Assembly (NCBI RefSeq): GCF_003634935.1
Contig: NZ_RBXO01000001.1
Span: forward strand, 7,713,501 to 7,777,500
Length of the DNA: 64,000 nt
Source: Saccharothrix australiensis
Lineage (GTDB): Bacteria > Actinomycetota > Actinomycetes > Mycobacteriales > Pseudonocardiaceae
Reading direction: 5' to 3'
Within the stretch, counting starts at the first letter, position 1. Each line of letters begins with the position of its first letter. The notes below the pieces were generated by a model, which searched no databases, was not told where the DNA came from, and was given only the letters and a program-made list of their open reading frames with translations. The position numbers were made by a program, and so were the translations under genes. Shown here piece by piece: positions 7,758-15,579 of the stretch.

Positions 7758-8402
7758 TCAGCTCGCCTTGAAGTAGTAGTTGGCGTCCGACTTGAACATG
7801 AAGACCAGCGCGCCGATGGTGATGACCAGCTGGACGACGCTGAGCAGCGCCTGGATCGCGCCGAGGAAGCCGATGCTGAACAGCAGGCCGATCGCGAACA
7901 GCCCGAAGAGGCCGCCCAGGATGCCCAGCGCGCCCAGCACGGTGAGGACGATGCGCGCCCAGTTCGCGCCGTTGCGCATCTGGAACACGACCACGATCCA
8001 CAGCGCGAACAGCACCAGGCTGAAGATCGCGCTGCCGTAGGACGGCTCGGCCGACGCGACCAGCTGGGAGTCGACGTCGCGGCCCAGGATCTTCTCGGCC
8101 GTCGCCTTGGCGAGCGCCTCGGCGGTCAGGAAGCTGAAGATGGTCGACACGATGCCGACGCCCGCGCCGATCATCCACAGCAGGAACGCCGTGTCGACGG
8201 ACTTGGGCCGCGCCGGGCGGTTCAGCTCACCCGGTGACAGCGGCGGCGCCTGGGGCGGGTAGCCCGGCTGCTGCGGGTAGCCCTGCTGGGGGTGACCCTG
8301 CTGCGGGTGCCCCTGCTGGGGATGGCCCGGCTGGAACTGGCCACCGGGCTGCTGCTGGTAGCCGCCCTGCTGGCCGTACGGGTCGTGAGGAGGAGTGGTC
8401 AT
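7758..8402 (-). CDS. GHPQQ-repeat membrane protein (WAR-motif family)
   Basis: 214 residues, ATG start. The N-terminal ~55 residues are Gln/Pro/Gly-rich with tandem GHPQQ pentads encoded by 15-nt DNA repeats (about 8275-8330). About four membrane segments follow; the motif GANWARIVLTVLGALGILGG links it to its neighbours. Such tails are typically disordered and cytoplasmic. Function unknown. Confidence 0.7.
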   Translation of the reverse strand: MTTPPHDPYGQQGGYQQQPGGQFQPGHPQQGHPQQGHPQQGYPQQPGYPPQAPPLSPGELNRPARPKSVDTAFLLWMIGAGVGIVSTIFSFLTAEALAKATAEKILGRDVDSQLVASAEPSYGSAIFSLVLFALWIVVVFQMRNGANWARIVLTVLGALGILGGLFGLFAIGLLFSIGFLGAIQALLSVVQLVITIGALVFMFKSDANYYFKAS

Positions 8403-8444
8403 GCGCGGACCGTATGAGCGCGAGCGGCCCGCGTCGACCGGAAA

Positions 8445-8954
8445 TCACAATCCGTTAGCTACCTGTGGTGGTCCACCGCTGACAGCCCGCTGTGATCGGA
8501 AGTACCCGGAAACCGATGGCAGGTACATCAGCACCAGCGCCACCGAGTCGATGGCCATCGTGACGACGCCGAACACGACGTCCACCGGGCTGATGACCAG
8601 GTTGAACGCCGTCGCCAGGCCCGAGCCGACCGCGATCAGGCGCACCACGCCGAGGAAGATGCCGACCGAACCGAACACGGTCAGCACGATCCGCGCCCAG
8701 TTCCGCCCGCCCGCCATCCGGTTGGCCAGCAGCGCGTACACCAGGACCAGCAGCCCGCCCAGCAGCAGGCCGAACAGGACGCCGCCGGACACCGCCGCGT
8801 CCAGGTCGTCCTGGCTCAGCCCCGGCTGCTGCTCGCGCAGCTGGGTGATCAGCAGCTCCCGGTCGGCCAGCTGCACCAGGAACCGGCCGAGGCCGACCAC
8901 CGCGCCGGCGATCCACAGCCGGCGCGACAGGTCGACCAGCCGCGGCGGGGTCAC
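8445..8954 (-). CDS. four-helix membrane protein coupled to hemB (WAR-motif family)
   Basis: 169 residues from GTG 8954, which overlaps the hemB stop (GTGA), so it is translated from the hem transcript. Segments are RLWIAGAVVGLGRFLV, a periplasmic-type loop (REQQPGLSQDDLDAAVSGG), VLFGLLLGGLLVLVYALLANRMAGGRNWARIVLTVFGSVGIF and two further helices. It is closest to the 5467-6012 product. M. tuberculosis Rv0513, next to hemB, is also a small membrane protein; whether it is orthologous needs a search. Confidence 0.7.
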   Translation of the reverse strand: MTPPRLVDLSRRLWIAGAVVGLGRFLVQLADRELLITQLREQQPGLSQDDLDAAVSGGVLFGLLLGGLLVLVYALLANRMAGGRNWARIVLTVFGSVGIFLGVVRLIAVGSGLATAFNLVISPVDVVFGVVTMAIDSVALVLMYLPSVSGYFRSQRAVSGGPPQVANGL

Positions 8955-9928
8955 TCCCGGTCCAGCCACCGCGCCGCCTCCACCGCCCAGTAGGTGAGCA
9001 CGATGTCCGCGCCCGCGCGCCGGATCGACGTCAGGGTCTCCAGCACGGTCCGCTCGCGCTCGATCCACCCGTTGCGGGCGGCGGCCTCGACCATCGCGTA
9101 CTCGCCGGAGATCTGGTACGCCGCGACCGGCACGTCCGCGATCTCCCGCACGGCGCGGACCACGTCCAGGTACGGCAGGGCCGGCTTGACCATCACCACG
9201 TCCGCGCCCTCGGCGAGGTCCAGCTCGACCTCGCGCAGCGCCTCCCGCGCGTTGGCCGGGTCCTGCTGGTAGGTCTTGCGGTCGCCCTGGAGCTGCGACT
9301 CCACCGCTTCCCGGAACGGCCCGTACAGCGCGGACGAGTACTTCGCCGAGTAGGCCAGGATGCCGGTCCCGCTCAGCCCGGACTCGTCGAGCGCCTTGCG
9401 GATGAAGCCGATCTGGCCGTCCATCATGCCGCTCGGGCCGACCAGGTGCGCGCCCGCCTCGGCCTGCGCGACCGCCATCTCGCCGTAGACCTCCAGCGTG
9501 GCGTCGTTGTCCACCTCGCCGGTCGGGGTGAGCAGGCCGCAGTGGCCGTGGTCGGTGAACTCGTCCAGGCAGCAGTCCGACATCAGCACGGTGCTGTCGC
9601 CCAGCTCGGACCGCAGGTCGCGCAGGGCGGCGTTGAGGATGCCGTCCGGGTCGGTCGCGCCGGAGCCGACCGCGTCACGGGTGGCGGGCACGCCGAACAG
9701 CATGATGCCGCCGACACCGGCCTGCACGGCCTCCACGGCGGCCTTGCGCAGCGATTCACGGGTGTGCTGGACGACGCCGGGCATCGAGGCGATCCCGACC
9801 GGAGCCTCCGCGCCTTCCTTCACGAACATCGGCAGCACCAACTGCCGCGGGCGCACGGTGGTCTCGGCGACCAGGCGACGCATCGCGGGCGTGGTCCGCA
9901 ACCGGCGAGGCCGATGGGCGGGGAACAA
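8951..9928 (-). CDS. hemB: porphobilinogen synthase (5-aminolevulinate dehydratase)
   Basis: 325 residues. It condenses two 5-aminolevulinate molecules to porphobilinogen. Visible are the Cys-rich zinc site DCCLDEFTDHGHCG, the two active-site lysines in AYSAKYSSALYGPFR and VMVKPALPYLDVV, and the allosteric-region N-terminus FPAHRPRRLRTTPAMRRL. The frame stays open far upstream through DNA repeats, but the best start is TTG 9928 (MFPAHRP), with AGGAG 7 nt before it. It is the last heme gene of the rex-hemACDB set and overlaps the next membrane gene by 4 bp. Confidence 0.93.
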   Translation of the reverse strand: MFPAHRPRRLRTTPAMRRLVAETTVRPRQLVLPMFVKEGAEAPVGIASMPGVVQHTRESLRKAAVEAVQAGVGGIMLFGVPATRDAVGSGATDPDGILNAALRDLRSELGDSTVLMSDCCLDEFTDHGHCGLLTPTGEVDNDATLEVYGEMAVAQAEAGAHLVGPSGMMDGQIGFIRKALDESGLSGTGILAYSAKYSSALYGPFREAVESQLQGDRKTYQQDPANAREALREVELDLAEGADVVMVKPALPYLDVVRAVREIADVPVAAYQISGEYAMVEAAARNGWIERERTVLETLTSIRRAGADIVLTYWAVEAARWLDRE

Positions 9929-9940
9929 AGCGCCACTCCT

Positions 9941-10156
9941 CACTGTGTCCGATTGCCGCGACTCCGTCGCGGCGGGTGCGGTCGCCCGGAAGTCGGTCGT
10001 CCGCCGCGGGTTCCGCACTGTGTCCGATTGCCGCGACTCCGTCGCGGCGGGTGCGGTCGCCGGAAGTCGGTCGTCCGCCGCGGGTTCCGCGTCGATCGAA
10101 AAGCGTGATCGACGCGGAACCGGCACCGGACGACCGACGCGACCGCACCGGCGGGG
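9941..10156 (-). repeat. tandem 75/74-bp repeat plus long hairpin between hemD and hemB
   Basis: 9941-10015 and 10016-10089 are the same sequence apart from one base, each beginning CACTGTGTCCGATTGCCGCG and containing a small CGCG-A-CTCCG-T-CGCG hairpin. The second copy runs into a long hairpin: a perfect 15-bp stem (10083-10097 / 10107-10121) around the loop GAAAAGCGT, extended by imperfect pairing to about 10046-10156. It fills almost the whole hemD-hemB gap. A related module lies upstream of rex at 14948-15068. Confidence 0.8.
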
Positions 10157-10186
10157 GTGCCTGACCGCGGGCGGCCGACAATCCCC

Positions 10187-11719
10187 TCAGCTCCTGCGCA
10201 GGCGCTTGGTCTTGCGGGGCGGGGGCAGCGCGCCCTCCGCCCGCAGCCGGGCCGCGTGCTGGGCCAGCGCGTCCACCAGGGCGGGCACGTTGGCGTCCTC
10301 CGGCTGCACGTCGACCCGCAGGCCGAACTCGCGCGCCGTCTCGGCCGTCTGCGGCCCGATGCACGCGACGAGCGTGCGGGCGTGCGGCTTGCCCGCGATG
10401 CCGACCAGGTTCCGGACCGTGGACGACGAGGTGAAGCACACCGCGTCGAACCCGCCGGACTTGATCATCTCGCGGGTGTCGGCGGGCGGCGGCGCGGCGC
10501 GCACCGTGCGGTAGGCCGTCACGTCGTCGATCTCCCAGCCCCGGTCCCGCAGGCCCGCCGCCAGGGTCTCGGTGGCGATGTCGGCGCGCGGCAGCAGCAC
10601 CCGGTCCACCGGGTCCAGGATGTCGTCGTACGGCGGGAAGTCGGCCAGCAGGCCCTCCGACGACTGCTCGCCGGACGGCACCAGCTCGGGGATGATCCCG
10701 AACGACCGCACCTTGGCCGCCGTCGACTCGCCGACGCAGGCGATCTTCACGCCGGAGAACGCCCGCGCGTCCAGCCCGAACTCGCGGAACTTCTCCCACA
10801 CCGCGCGCACGGCGTTGGTCGAGGTGAACACCACCCACTGGTAGCGGCCGTCGACCAGGCCCTTGACCGAGCGCTCCATCTGCGCCGGGCTGCGCGGCGG
10901 CTCGACCGAGATGGTCGGCACCTCCACCGGGATCGCGCCGTGCGAGTGCAGCCGGTCGCTCATCGCGCCCGCCTGCTCCTTGGTGCGCGGCACGAGCACC
11001 CGCCACCCGTACAGGGCGCGCGACTCCCACCACGACAGCTTGGCGCGGCCGGCGACGGCGCTGCCGACCGTGACGACCAGCGGGCCGCCCAGGTCGCCCG
11101 CGTCGGCGGCCAGCGACGCCAGCGTGGTGTCCACGGTGCGCTGCCCGAACCCGGTGCCGTCGGCGGTCACCGCGACCGGGGTCTGCGGCGCGACGCCGTT
11201 CTCCACCAGCGAGGACGCGGCCTCGGCGAGGTGCCCGCCGGTGGCGTGCAGGACGAGCGTGCCGGGCGCGGAGGCCAGGCTCGCCCAGTCGGTGACGCCC
11301 CGGACGTCGGCCTCGGTGTGCACGGCGCCCAGCGCCACGCCCGCGTACGCGGGCACCGCGGTACCCGCCGGGACGCCCGGCACCACGTCGAACGCGATCG
11401 TCGTGCGGGAGACGGCGTGCGCCTCCTTCACCACGGAGTCCAGCGTCAGCGGGTCGCCCGCCACCAGCCGGACCACGGCGTGGCCGTTCTTCGCCTCGGC
11501 CACCAGGTCCTTCGCCACGTCGGCCGGGTCACCGACCGCGGGCCGCACCTCCACGCCGTCCGGGACGAGGGCGACCACCTCGGACGGCACGTCCGGGTCC
11601 GTCACCACCAGCTCCGCCTTGGCGAGCAGGTCACGGGCACGGCACGTGAGCAGGCCGGTGTCGCCGGGGCCGGAGCCCACGAAGGCGACGCGGCCGGGGG
11701 TCTTGCGTGCGCGGGTCAT
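10187..11719 (-). CDS. hemD: bifunctional uroporphyrinogen-III C-methyltransferase / uroporphyrinogen-III synthase
   Basis: 510 residues; ATG 11719 has GGGAG 8 nt upstream. The N-terminal ~240 residues form a CobA-type SAM methyltransferase domain (VAFVGSGPGDTGLLTCRARDLL, VVRLVAGDPL, VPGVPAGTAVPAYAGV). The C-terminal ~250 form the HemD domain (GWRVLVPRTKEQAGAM, VFTSTNAVRAVWEKF, FTSSSTVRNLVG, CIGPQTAETARE). The fusion is standard in actinobacteria and feeds both heme and siroheme/cobalamin. Several strictly conserved methyltransferase residues look altered (for example LVAGDPLTLDSV in place of the usual GDP-hFGRG), so methylation activity is less certain than synthase activity. Confidence 0.9.
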   Translation of the reverse strand: MTRARKTPGRVAFVGSGPGDTGLLTCRARDLLAKAELVVTDPDVPSEVVALVPDGVEVRPAVGDPADVAKDLVAEAKNGHAVVRLVAGDPLTLDSVVKEAHAVSRTTIAFDVVPGVPAGTAVPAYAGVALGAVHTEADVRGVTDWASLASAPGTLVLHATGGHLAEAASSLVENGVAPQTPVAVTADGTGFGQRTVDTTLASLAADAGDLGGPLVVTVGSAVAGRAKLSWWESRALYGWRVLVPRTKEQAGAMSDRLHSHGAIPVEVPTISVEPPRSPAQMERSVKGLVDGRYQWVVFTSTNAVRAVWEKFREFGLDARAFSGVKIACVGESTAAKVRSFGIIPELVPSGEQSSEGLLADFPPYDDILDPVDRVLLPRADIATETLAAGLRDRGWEIDDVTAYRTVRAAPPPADTREMIKSGGFDAVCFTSSSTVRNLVGIAGKPHARTLVACIGPQTAETAREFGLRVDVQPEDANVPALVDALAQHAARLRAEGALPPPRKTKRLRRS

Positions 11720-11733
11720 CAGGGCACTCCCCA

Positions 11734-12675
11734 TCAACTACGCCCCTCCGACCGCGCTGCGGCGAGGCCGGAGAGGTCGAGCAACTCGACGGCCAGCGCG
11801 CGGCCGAGTTCCTCTGCTGCGGTCAAGTCACCGGTGGCGGACGCACGGAGGAGGTCGCCGTCCTCCGTCGCCATGACCCCGCGCAGGGACAGGCGGAGGA
11901 CTGCCGCTCCCTGGTCGTCAAGGTCTTCCACCACATCGGCCAGTGCGCCGACCGGCGCGCTGCACCCCGCTTCGAGCCTGGCCAGCAAGGCCCGCTCGGC
12001 GGTGACAGCGGCCCTGCTGGCCGAATCGTCCAGAGTGGACTGGAGGAGGTGCTCGGTGTCGACGTCGTCGACCCGGCACTCCACAGCGAGCGCGCCCTGG
12101 GCGGGCGCGGGGAGCATCTGGATCGGCTCCAAGGTCTCGGTGATCTCACCCGCGCGGCCGAGCCGGGTGAGCCCGGCGCGGGCCAGCACGACGGCGTCCA
12201 GCTCGCCGTCGGTCACCTTGCGGATGCGGGTGTCGACGTTGCCGCGCAACGCGACGACCTCGATGCCCAGGCCCAGCGCCGCCAGCTGCGCCGCGCGGCG
12301 CGGCGAGCCGGTGCCGACCTTCGACCCGACGGGCAGCTCGCCCAGGGTCAGGCCGTCGCGGGCGACGAGCGCGTCGCGCGGGTCCTCGCGGGGCGGCACG
12401 GCGGCCGGCGCCAGGCGCGGGTCGCGCGCGGTGGGCAGGTCCTTGAACGAGTGGACGGCGACGTCGATCTCGCCGTTGGCCAGCGCGTCGCGCAGCGCCG
12501 AGGTGAACACCCCGATGCCGATCTCGGCGATCGGCGCGGACGACCGGTCACCGGGCGTGGAAATCGTCACGATTTCCACGTCGGCGCCGGCGGCGCGCAG
12601 CGCGTCGGCCACGTGACCGGTCTGCGCGAGTGCCAACGCACTGCCGCGCGTGCCGATCCTCAGGGTGCGGTTCAC
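11734..12675 (-). CDS. hemC: porphobilinogen deaminase (hydroxymethylbilane synthase)
   Basis: 313 residues from a GTG overlapping the hemA stop (GTGA). It polymerises four porphobilinogens onto a dipyrromethane cofactor. Landmarks are IGTRGSALALAQT at the start, HSFKDLPT (about 75-82), the Arg-rich catalytic region GTGSPRRAAQL and LRGNVDTRIRK, and the cofactor cysteine in LEAGCSAPVGA (C238). Third gene of the rex-hemACD operon. Confidence 0.95.
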   Translation of the reverse strand: MNRTLRIGTRGSALALAQTGHVADALRAAGADVEIVTISTPGDRSSAPIAEIGIGVFTSALRDALANGEIDVAVHSFKDLPTARDPRLAPAAVPPREDPRDALVARDGLTLGELPVGSKVGTGSPRRAAQLAALGLGIEVVALRGNVDTRIRKVTDGELDAVVLARAGLTRLGRAGEITETLEPIQMLPAPAQGALAVECRVDDVDTEHLLQSTLDDSASRAAVTAERALLARLEAGCSAPVGALADVVEDLDDQGAAVLRLSLRGVMATEDGDLLRASATGDLTAAEELGRALAVELLDLSGLAAARSEGRS

Positions 12676-13994
12676 CGCTTCTCACCTTTGGTTCGCGTCG
12701 AATGGGGTGTGCTGACGGCGGCCGGCCCCTGCGGGTCGAGGCCGAACAGCTCGCGCAGCGCCTCGGCGTAGCCGTCGCCGCCCGGCGCGGCGGCCAGCTC
12801 CTTGACCCGCACCGTCGGCGTGTGCAGGAGCTTGTCGACCACGCGGCGCACGGTCTTGGCGAGCTCGTCGCGGACCGCGCCGTCGAGCGAGGGCAGCCGC
12901 GAGTCCAGCCGCAGCAGCTCCGCGTCCACGACCTCGGCGGCCCGCTTGCGCAGCGCCGTGACGGTGGGCGTGACCTCGGCCGAGCGCTGCCCGGCCAGGT
13001 AGGCGCGGACCTCCTCGGCCACGATCTCCGCCGCGCGCAGCGCGTCCTGGCCCGTGGGGGCGTCGGACAGCCTGCGCTGGAGGGTCTCCAGGTCGACCAC
13101 GCGCACGCCGGACAGCAGCGCGGCGGCCGGGTCGACGTCCTTGGGCAGGCCCAGGTCGCACACGACCAGCGGGCGACCGGGCTCGCGGTCGCCGATCAGC
13201 TCCGCGCCCACCACGGTGTCCACCGAGCCGGTGCAGGCGAACAGCACGTCGGCCAGCGCGATCTCGGTCACCAGGTCCGCGAGGCCGGTGGACCGGGCGG
13301 TGACGCCGTCGGCCTCCAGGGCGGTCGCGAGCCGCGCGCCGTTGGCGGCGGTCCGGTTGGCGATCACGACCTCGCCGATGCCCGCGCGGCGCAGGTGCGC
13401 GGCGGCCAGGCCCCCCATCGAGCCCGCGCCCACGATCAGCGCCCGCCTGCCCGCGAGGCCGCCCAGCGCCTCGGCCGCGTCGGACAGCGCCTCGGACACC
13501 ACGGACGCGCCCGCGTGGTCGATGCCGGTGTCGGTGTGCACCCGCTTCCCGACCCGCAGCGCCTGCTGGACCAGCTCGTGCAGGGTGCGGCCGACGACGC
13601 CCGCGCCGTCCGCGCGGTTGTACGCGGACCGCAGCTGACCCAGGATCTGGGCCTCGCCGACCACCATCGAGTCCAGGCCGCCCGCGACGGAGAACAGGTG
13701 TTCGACGGCGGCGGCCGAGTAGTGCACGTACAGGTGCTCGAACAGGTCGGAGGGCTCCGCGCCTGCCTGCCGGGCGAGCACCTCCACGACCTCGTTCATG
13801 CCGCCGTGGAACGTCTCGACGACCGCGTACACCTCGACCCGGTTGCAGGTCGAGAGCAGCACGGCCTCGGACACGCTCGGCGCCTTCAGCAGCTGGTCGA
13901 GCAGCTTGCCCGCGTCGGAGTCGGCGACGGCGACGCGCTCCAGCACGGGGACCGGTGTGGTGCGATGGGACAGCCCGACGACGAGGACGCTCAT
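12672..13994 (-). CDS. hemA: glutamyl-tRNA reductase
   Basis: 440 residues. It makes glutamate-1-semialdehyde from Glu-tRNA with NADPH, the entry and usual control point of the C5 pathway. The catalytic cysteine is C50 in STCNRVEVYA; the SVAGGLDSMVVGEAQILGQ block and the Rossmann motif VGAGSMGGLAAAHLRRAG follow; the C-terminal dimerisation helices are Lys/Arg-rich. It lies 70 bp after rex on the minus strand, as in the Streptomyces rex-hemACD operon. Confidence 0.95.
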   Translation of the reverse strand: MSVLVVGLSHRTTPVPVLERVAVADSDAGKLLDQLLKAPSVSEAVLLSTCNRVEVYAVVETFHGGMNEVVEVLARQAGAEPSDLFEHLYVHYSAAAVEHLFSVAGGLDSMVVGEAQILGQLRSAYNRADGAGVVGRTLHELVQQALRVGKRVHTDTGIDHAGASVVSEALSDAAEALGGLAGRRALIVGAGSMGGLAAAHLRRAGIGEVVIANRTAANGARLATALEADGVTARSTGLADLVTEIALADVLFACTGSVDTVVGAELIGDREPGRPLVVCDLGLPKDVDPAAALLSGVRVVDLETLQRRLSDAPTGQDALRAAEIVAEEVRAYLAGQRSAEVTPTVTALRKRAAEVVDAELLRLDSRLPSLDGAVRDELAKTVRRVVDKLLHTPTVRVKELAAAPGGDGYAEALRELFGLDPQGPAAVSTPHSTRTKGEKR

Positions 13995-14064
13995 GCCCGC
14001 ACCGCGCCCGTGGTCGGGCCGGCCGACGCGTCCAGCGGAGCCGTTCGGCTCACTACCCGCACGA

Positions 14065-14865
14065 TCACGGGCGAATCACCACCCCGTCCACACCGACACC
14101 GTTGACGACGTCGCCGGCGGCCTCGTCAGCCCGTCGCGCGACGTGGAACGACAGGATCTGCATCTCGACCGCCAGGTCGACCTTCCGCACCTCGACGTAG
14201 TCCGGCACTTGGAGTACGACGGGTGCGAAGTTCAGGATGCACTGGACTCCGGCGGATACCAAACGGTCGCAGACGGCCTGGGCGGCCTGCGGCGGCGTCG
14301 CGATGACGCCGATCGAGACCTCGCGCTCGGCGCAGACGGACGTGATGTCGTCGATGTGGTTGACCGGTATGCCGCCTACCGGCACGCCGGTCAGGTCCGG
14401 GTCGATGTCGAACAGCGCGGCGACCGGGAAACCCCGGCTCGGGAACCCTCCGTAGTTCGCCAGCGCGTGACCAAGATTACCGATTCCGACGACCGCGACG
14501 GAGTGCTTCCGGGTGAGCCCGAGGATGCGCTCGATGTGGCTCACGAGCACCTCGACGTCGTACCCGACGCCCCGCGTGCCGTACGACCCGACGTAGGACA
14601 GGTCCTTGCGGAGCTTCGCCGAGTTGACCCCGGCCGCGCCCGCCAACTCCTCGCTGGAGATCGTCGTCACACCCTGCTCGACCATCCCGGACAGCACGCG
14701 CAGGTACACCGCGAGCCGGGCGACCGCCGCCTCGGGAATCGCCCGCGCCCGCTCCCGGACGTCGGCGGGCGACTCGGCGGACGGCTCGGCGGTCTTCCTC
14801 GGGGAGGCGGTCACGACCTCGTCACCCTCGCCCCGCCGACCCACCACGCTGGCTCTCCTCGACAT
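14065..14865 (-). CDS. rex: redox-sensing transcriptional repressor Rex
   Basis: 266 residues from ATG 14865; a GTG at about 14814 (VTASPRK) is an alternative with a GAGG nearby. The N-terminal winged helix (AAVARLAVYLRVLSGMVEQGVTTISSEELAGAAGVNSAKLRKDLSYVGSYGTRGVGYDV) precedes a Rossmann domain (VAVVGIGNLGHALANY, LFDIDPDLTG) that senses NADH/NAD+. Rex represses respiratory and heme genes when NADH is low and releases DNA when NADH is high. An operator upstream at 14924-14941 points to autoregulation of rex-hemACD. Confidence 0.95.
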   Translation of the reverse strand: MSRRASVVGRRGEGDEVVTASPRKTAEPSAESPADVRERARAIPEAAVARLAVYLRVLSGMVEQGVTTISSEELAGAAGVNSAKLRKDLSYVGSYGTRGVGYDVEVLVSHIERILGLTRKHSVAVVGIGNLGHALANYGGFPSRGFPVAALFDIDPDLTGVPVGGIPVNHIDDITSVCAEREVSIGVIATPPQAAQAVCDRLVSAGVQCILNFAPVVLQVPDYVEVRKVDLAVEMQILSFHVARRADEAAGDVVNGVGVDGVVIRP

Positions 14866-14923
14866 CCGAAGCACTGACCCGCCGGGCACCGCCACCAGCG
14901 GAGTGACCCTCCCACCGTACCGC

Positions 14924-14941
14924 TTGTGAACGTATGCACAA
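14924..14941. promoter_or_regulatory. Rex operator
   Basis: TTGTGAACGTATGCACAA is an 18-bp near-palindrome matching the known Rex site pattern TTGTGAA-N4-TTCACAA at all but one position. It lies 59-76 bp upstream of the rex start codon. The known S. coelicolor rex-hemACD promoter carries the same kind of site, so redox autoregulation of the heme operon is the natural reading. Confidence 0.85.
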
Positions 14942-14947
14942 AGTTGG

Positions 14948-15068
14948 ACTGTGTTGGATTGGCGCGCCTCCGGCGCGCGGCTCGGCCGCCTGGGAGTCGG
15001 TGCGTCGCGGGTCGCTTTCGTCCGATCGAAGAGCGTGATCGGACGGAACCGAGCCGCGATGCACCGAC
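14948..15068 (+). repeat. hairpin module with GAAGAGCGT loop upstream of rex
   Basis: It begins ACTGTGTTGGATTGG, then a small CGCG-C-CTCCG-G-CGCG hairpin, then a long hairpin (14996-15027 / 15037-15068, about 32-nt arms with a few mismatches) whose loop is GAAGAGCGT. This is the same order of parts as in 10016-10121, although the long stems differ in sequence. It sits just beyond the Rex operator, in the 411-bp gap between rex and the glutaredoxin gene; the rest of that gap shows no gene. Confidence 0.75.
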
Positions 15069-15276
15069 GCGGCCTCGCGGCGCTGAGCGCGTGCGGTCCC
15101 ACATCAAGTCCCCCCACGAGTGAAGAGGGGGCGACGGGGTGAGTGGATACCTCGGCTCGCCGCGCTCGCCATCGAGGGCGAGCGCGTCACACGGGGTCGA
15201 TCTTGGATGGCTGACCGAAATCACTCGACTGTGGGACCGGGCCGGACCAGGAGGCGAGAGGCCCGGTCAGGGGGCC

Positions 15277-15516
15277 TCAGGCCAGGGCGGCGCGTAGGCG
15301 GTCTTCCTCTACCGACCAGTAGCCGTGTTCGTCGCCGTCGACCAGGATCACGGGCACGCGGTCGCCGTACTCCGCCCGCAACTCACGGTCGCCATCGACG
15401 TCGACGACCTCCCACGGCACGCCCAACTCCCCGCAGATCCGCTCCACGTCAGCCCGAGCCTGCTCACAGGCATGGCACTCGACCCGGCTCAACAACGTCA
15501 CGCGATGGCTACTCAC
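15277..15516 (-). CDS. glutaredoxin-family protein
   Basis: 79 residues from GTG 15516. A compact thioredoxin fold: VTLLSRVECHACEQARADVERI with the redox pair C14-x-x-C17 (CHAC), then WEVVDVDGDRELRAEYGDRVPVILVDG with the cis-Pro VP. It is of the short DUF836 glutaredoxin type, like Rv0508 of M. tuberculosis, which also precedes the heme genes. The physiological partner is unknown; in a mycothiol organism it may use mycothiol or a dedicated reductase. Confidence 0.85.
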   Translation of the reverse strand: MSSHRVTLLSRVECHACEQARADVERICGELGVPWEVVDVDGDRELRAEYGDRVPVILVDGDEHGYWSVEEDRLRAALA

Positions 15517-15579
15517 ACCACGATTGTCCCGGCCGGGGGACAGACCCCGCACCGCACCACCTCGCCGAGCGCCGCGCAC

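Noticed and set aside
9929..10126. N-terminal extension of HemB through the tandem repeat (66 extra residues)
   Set aside because: The extra sequence is translated DNA repeat (ATAPAATESRQSDTVR twice) with no HemB counterpart; TTG 9928 has an ideal ribosome site and gives the normal HemB N-terminus.
14866..15117. Upstream extension of Rex to 15117
   Set aside because: The extended frame reads through the Rex operator and the hairpin module; ATG 14865 gives a protein of usual Rex length.
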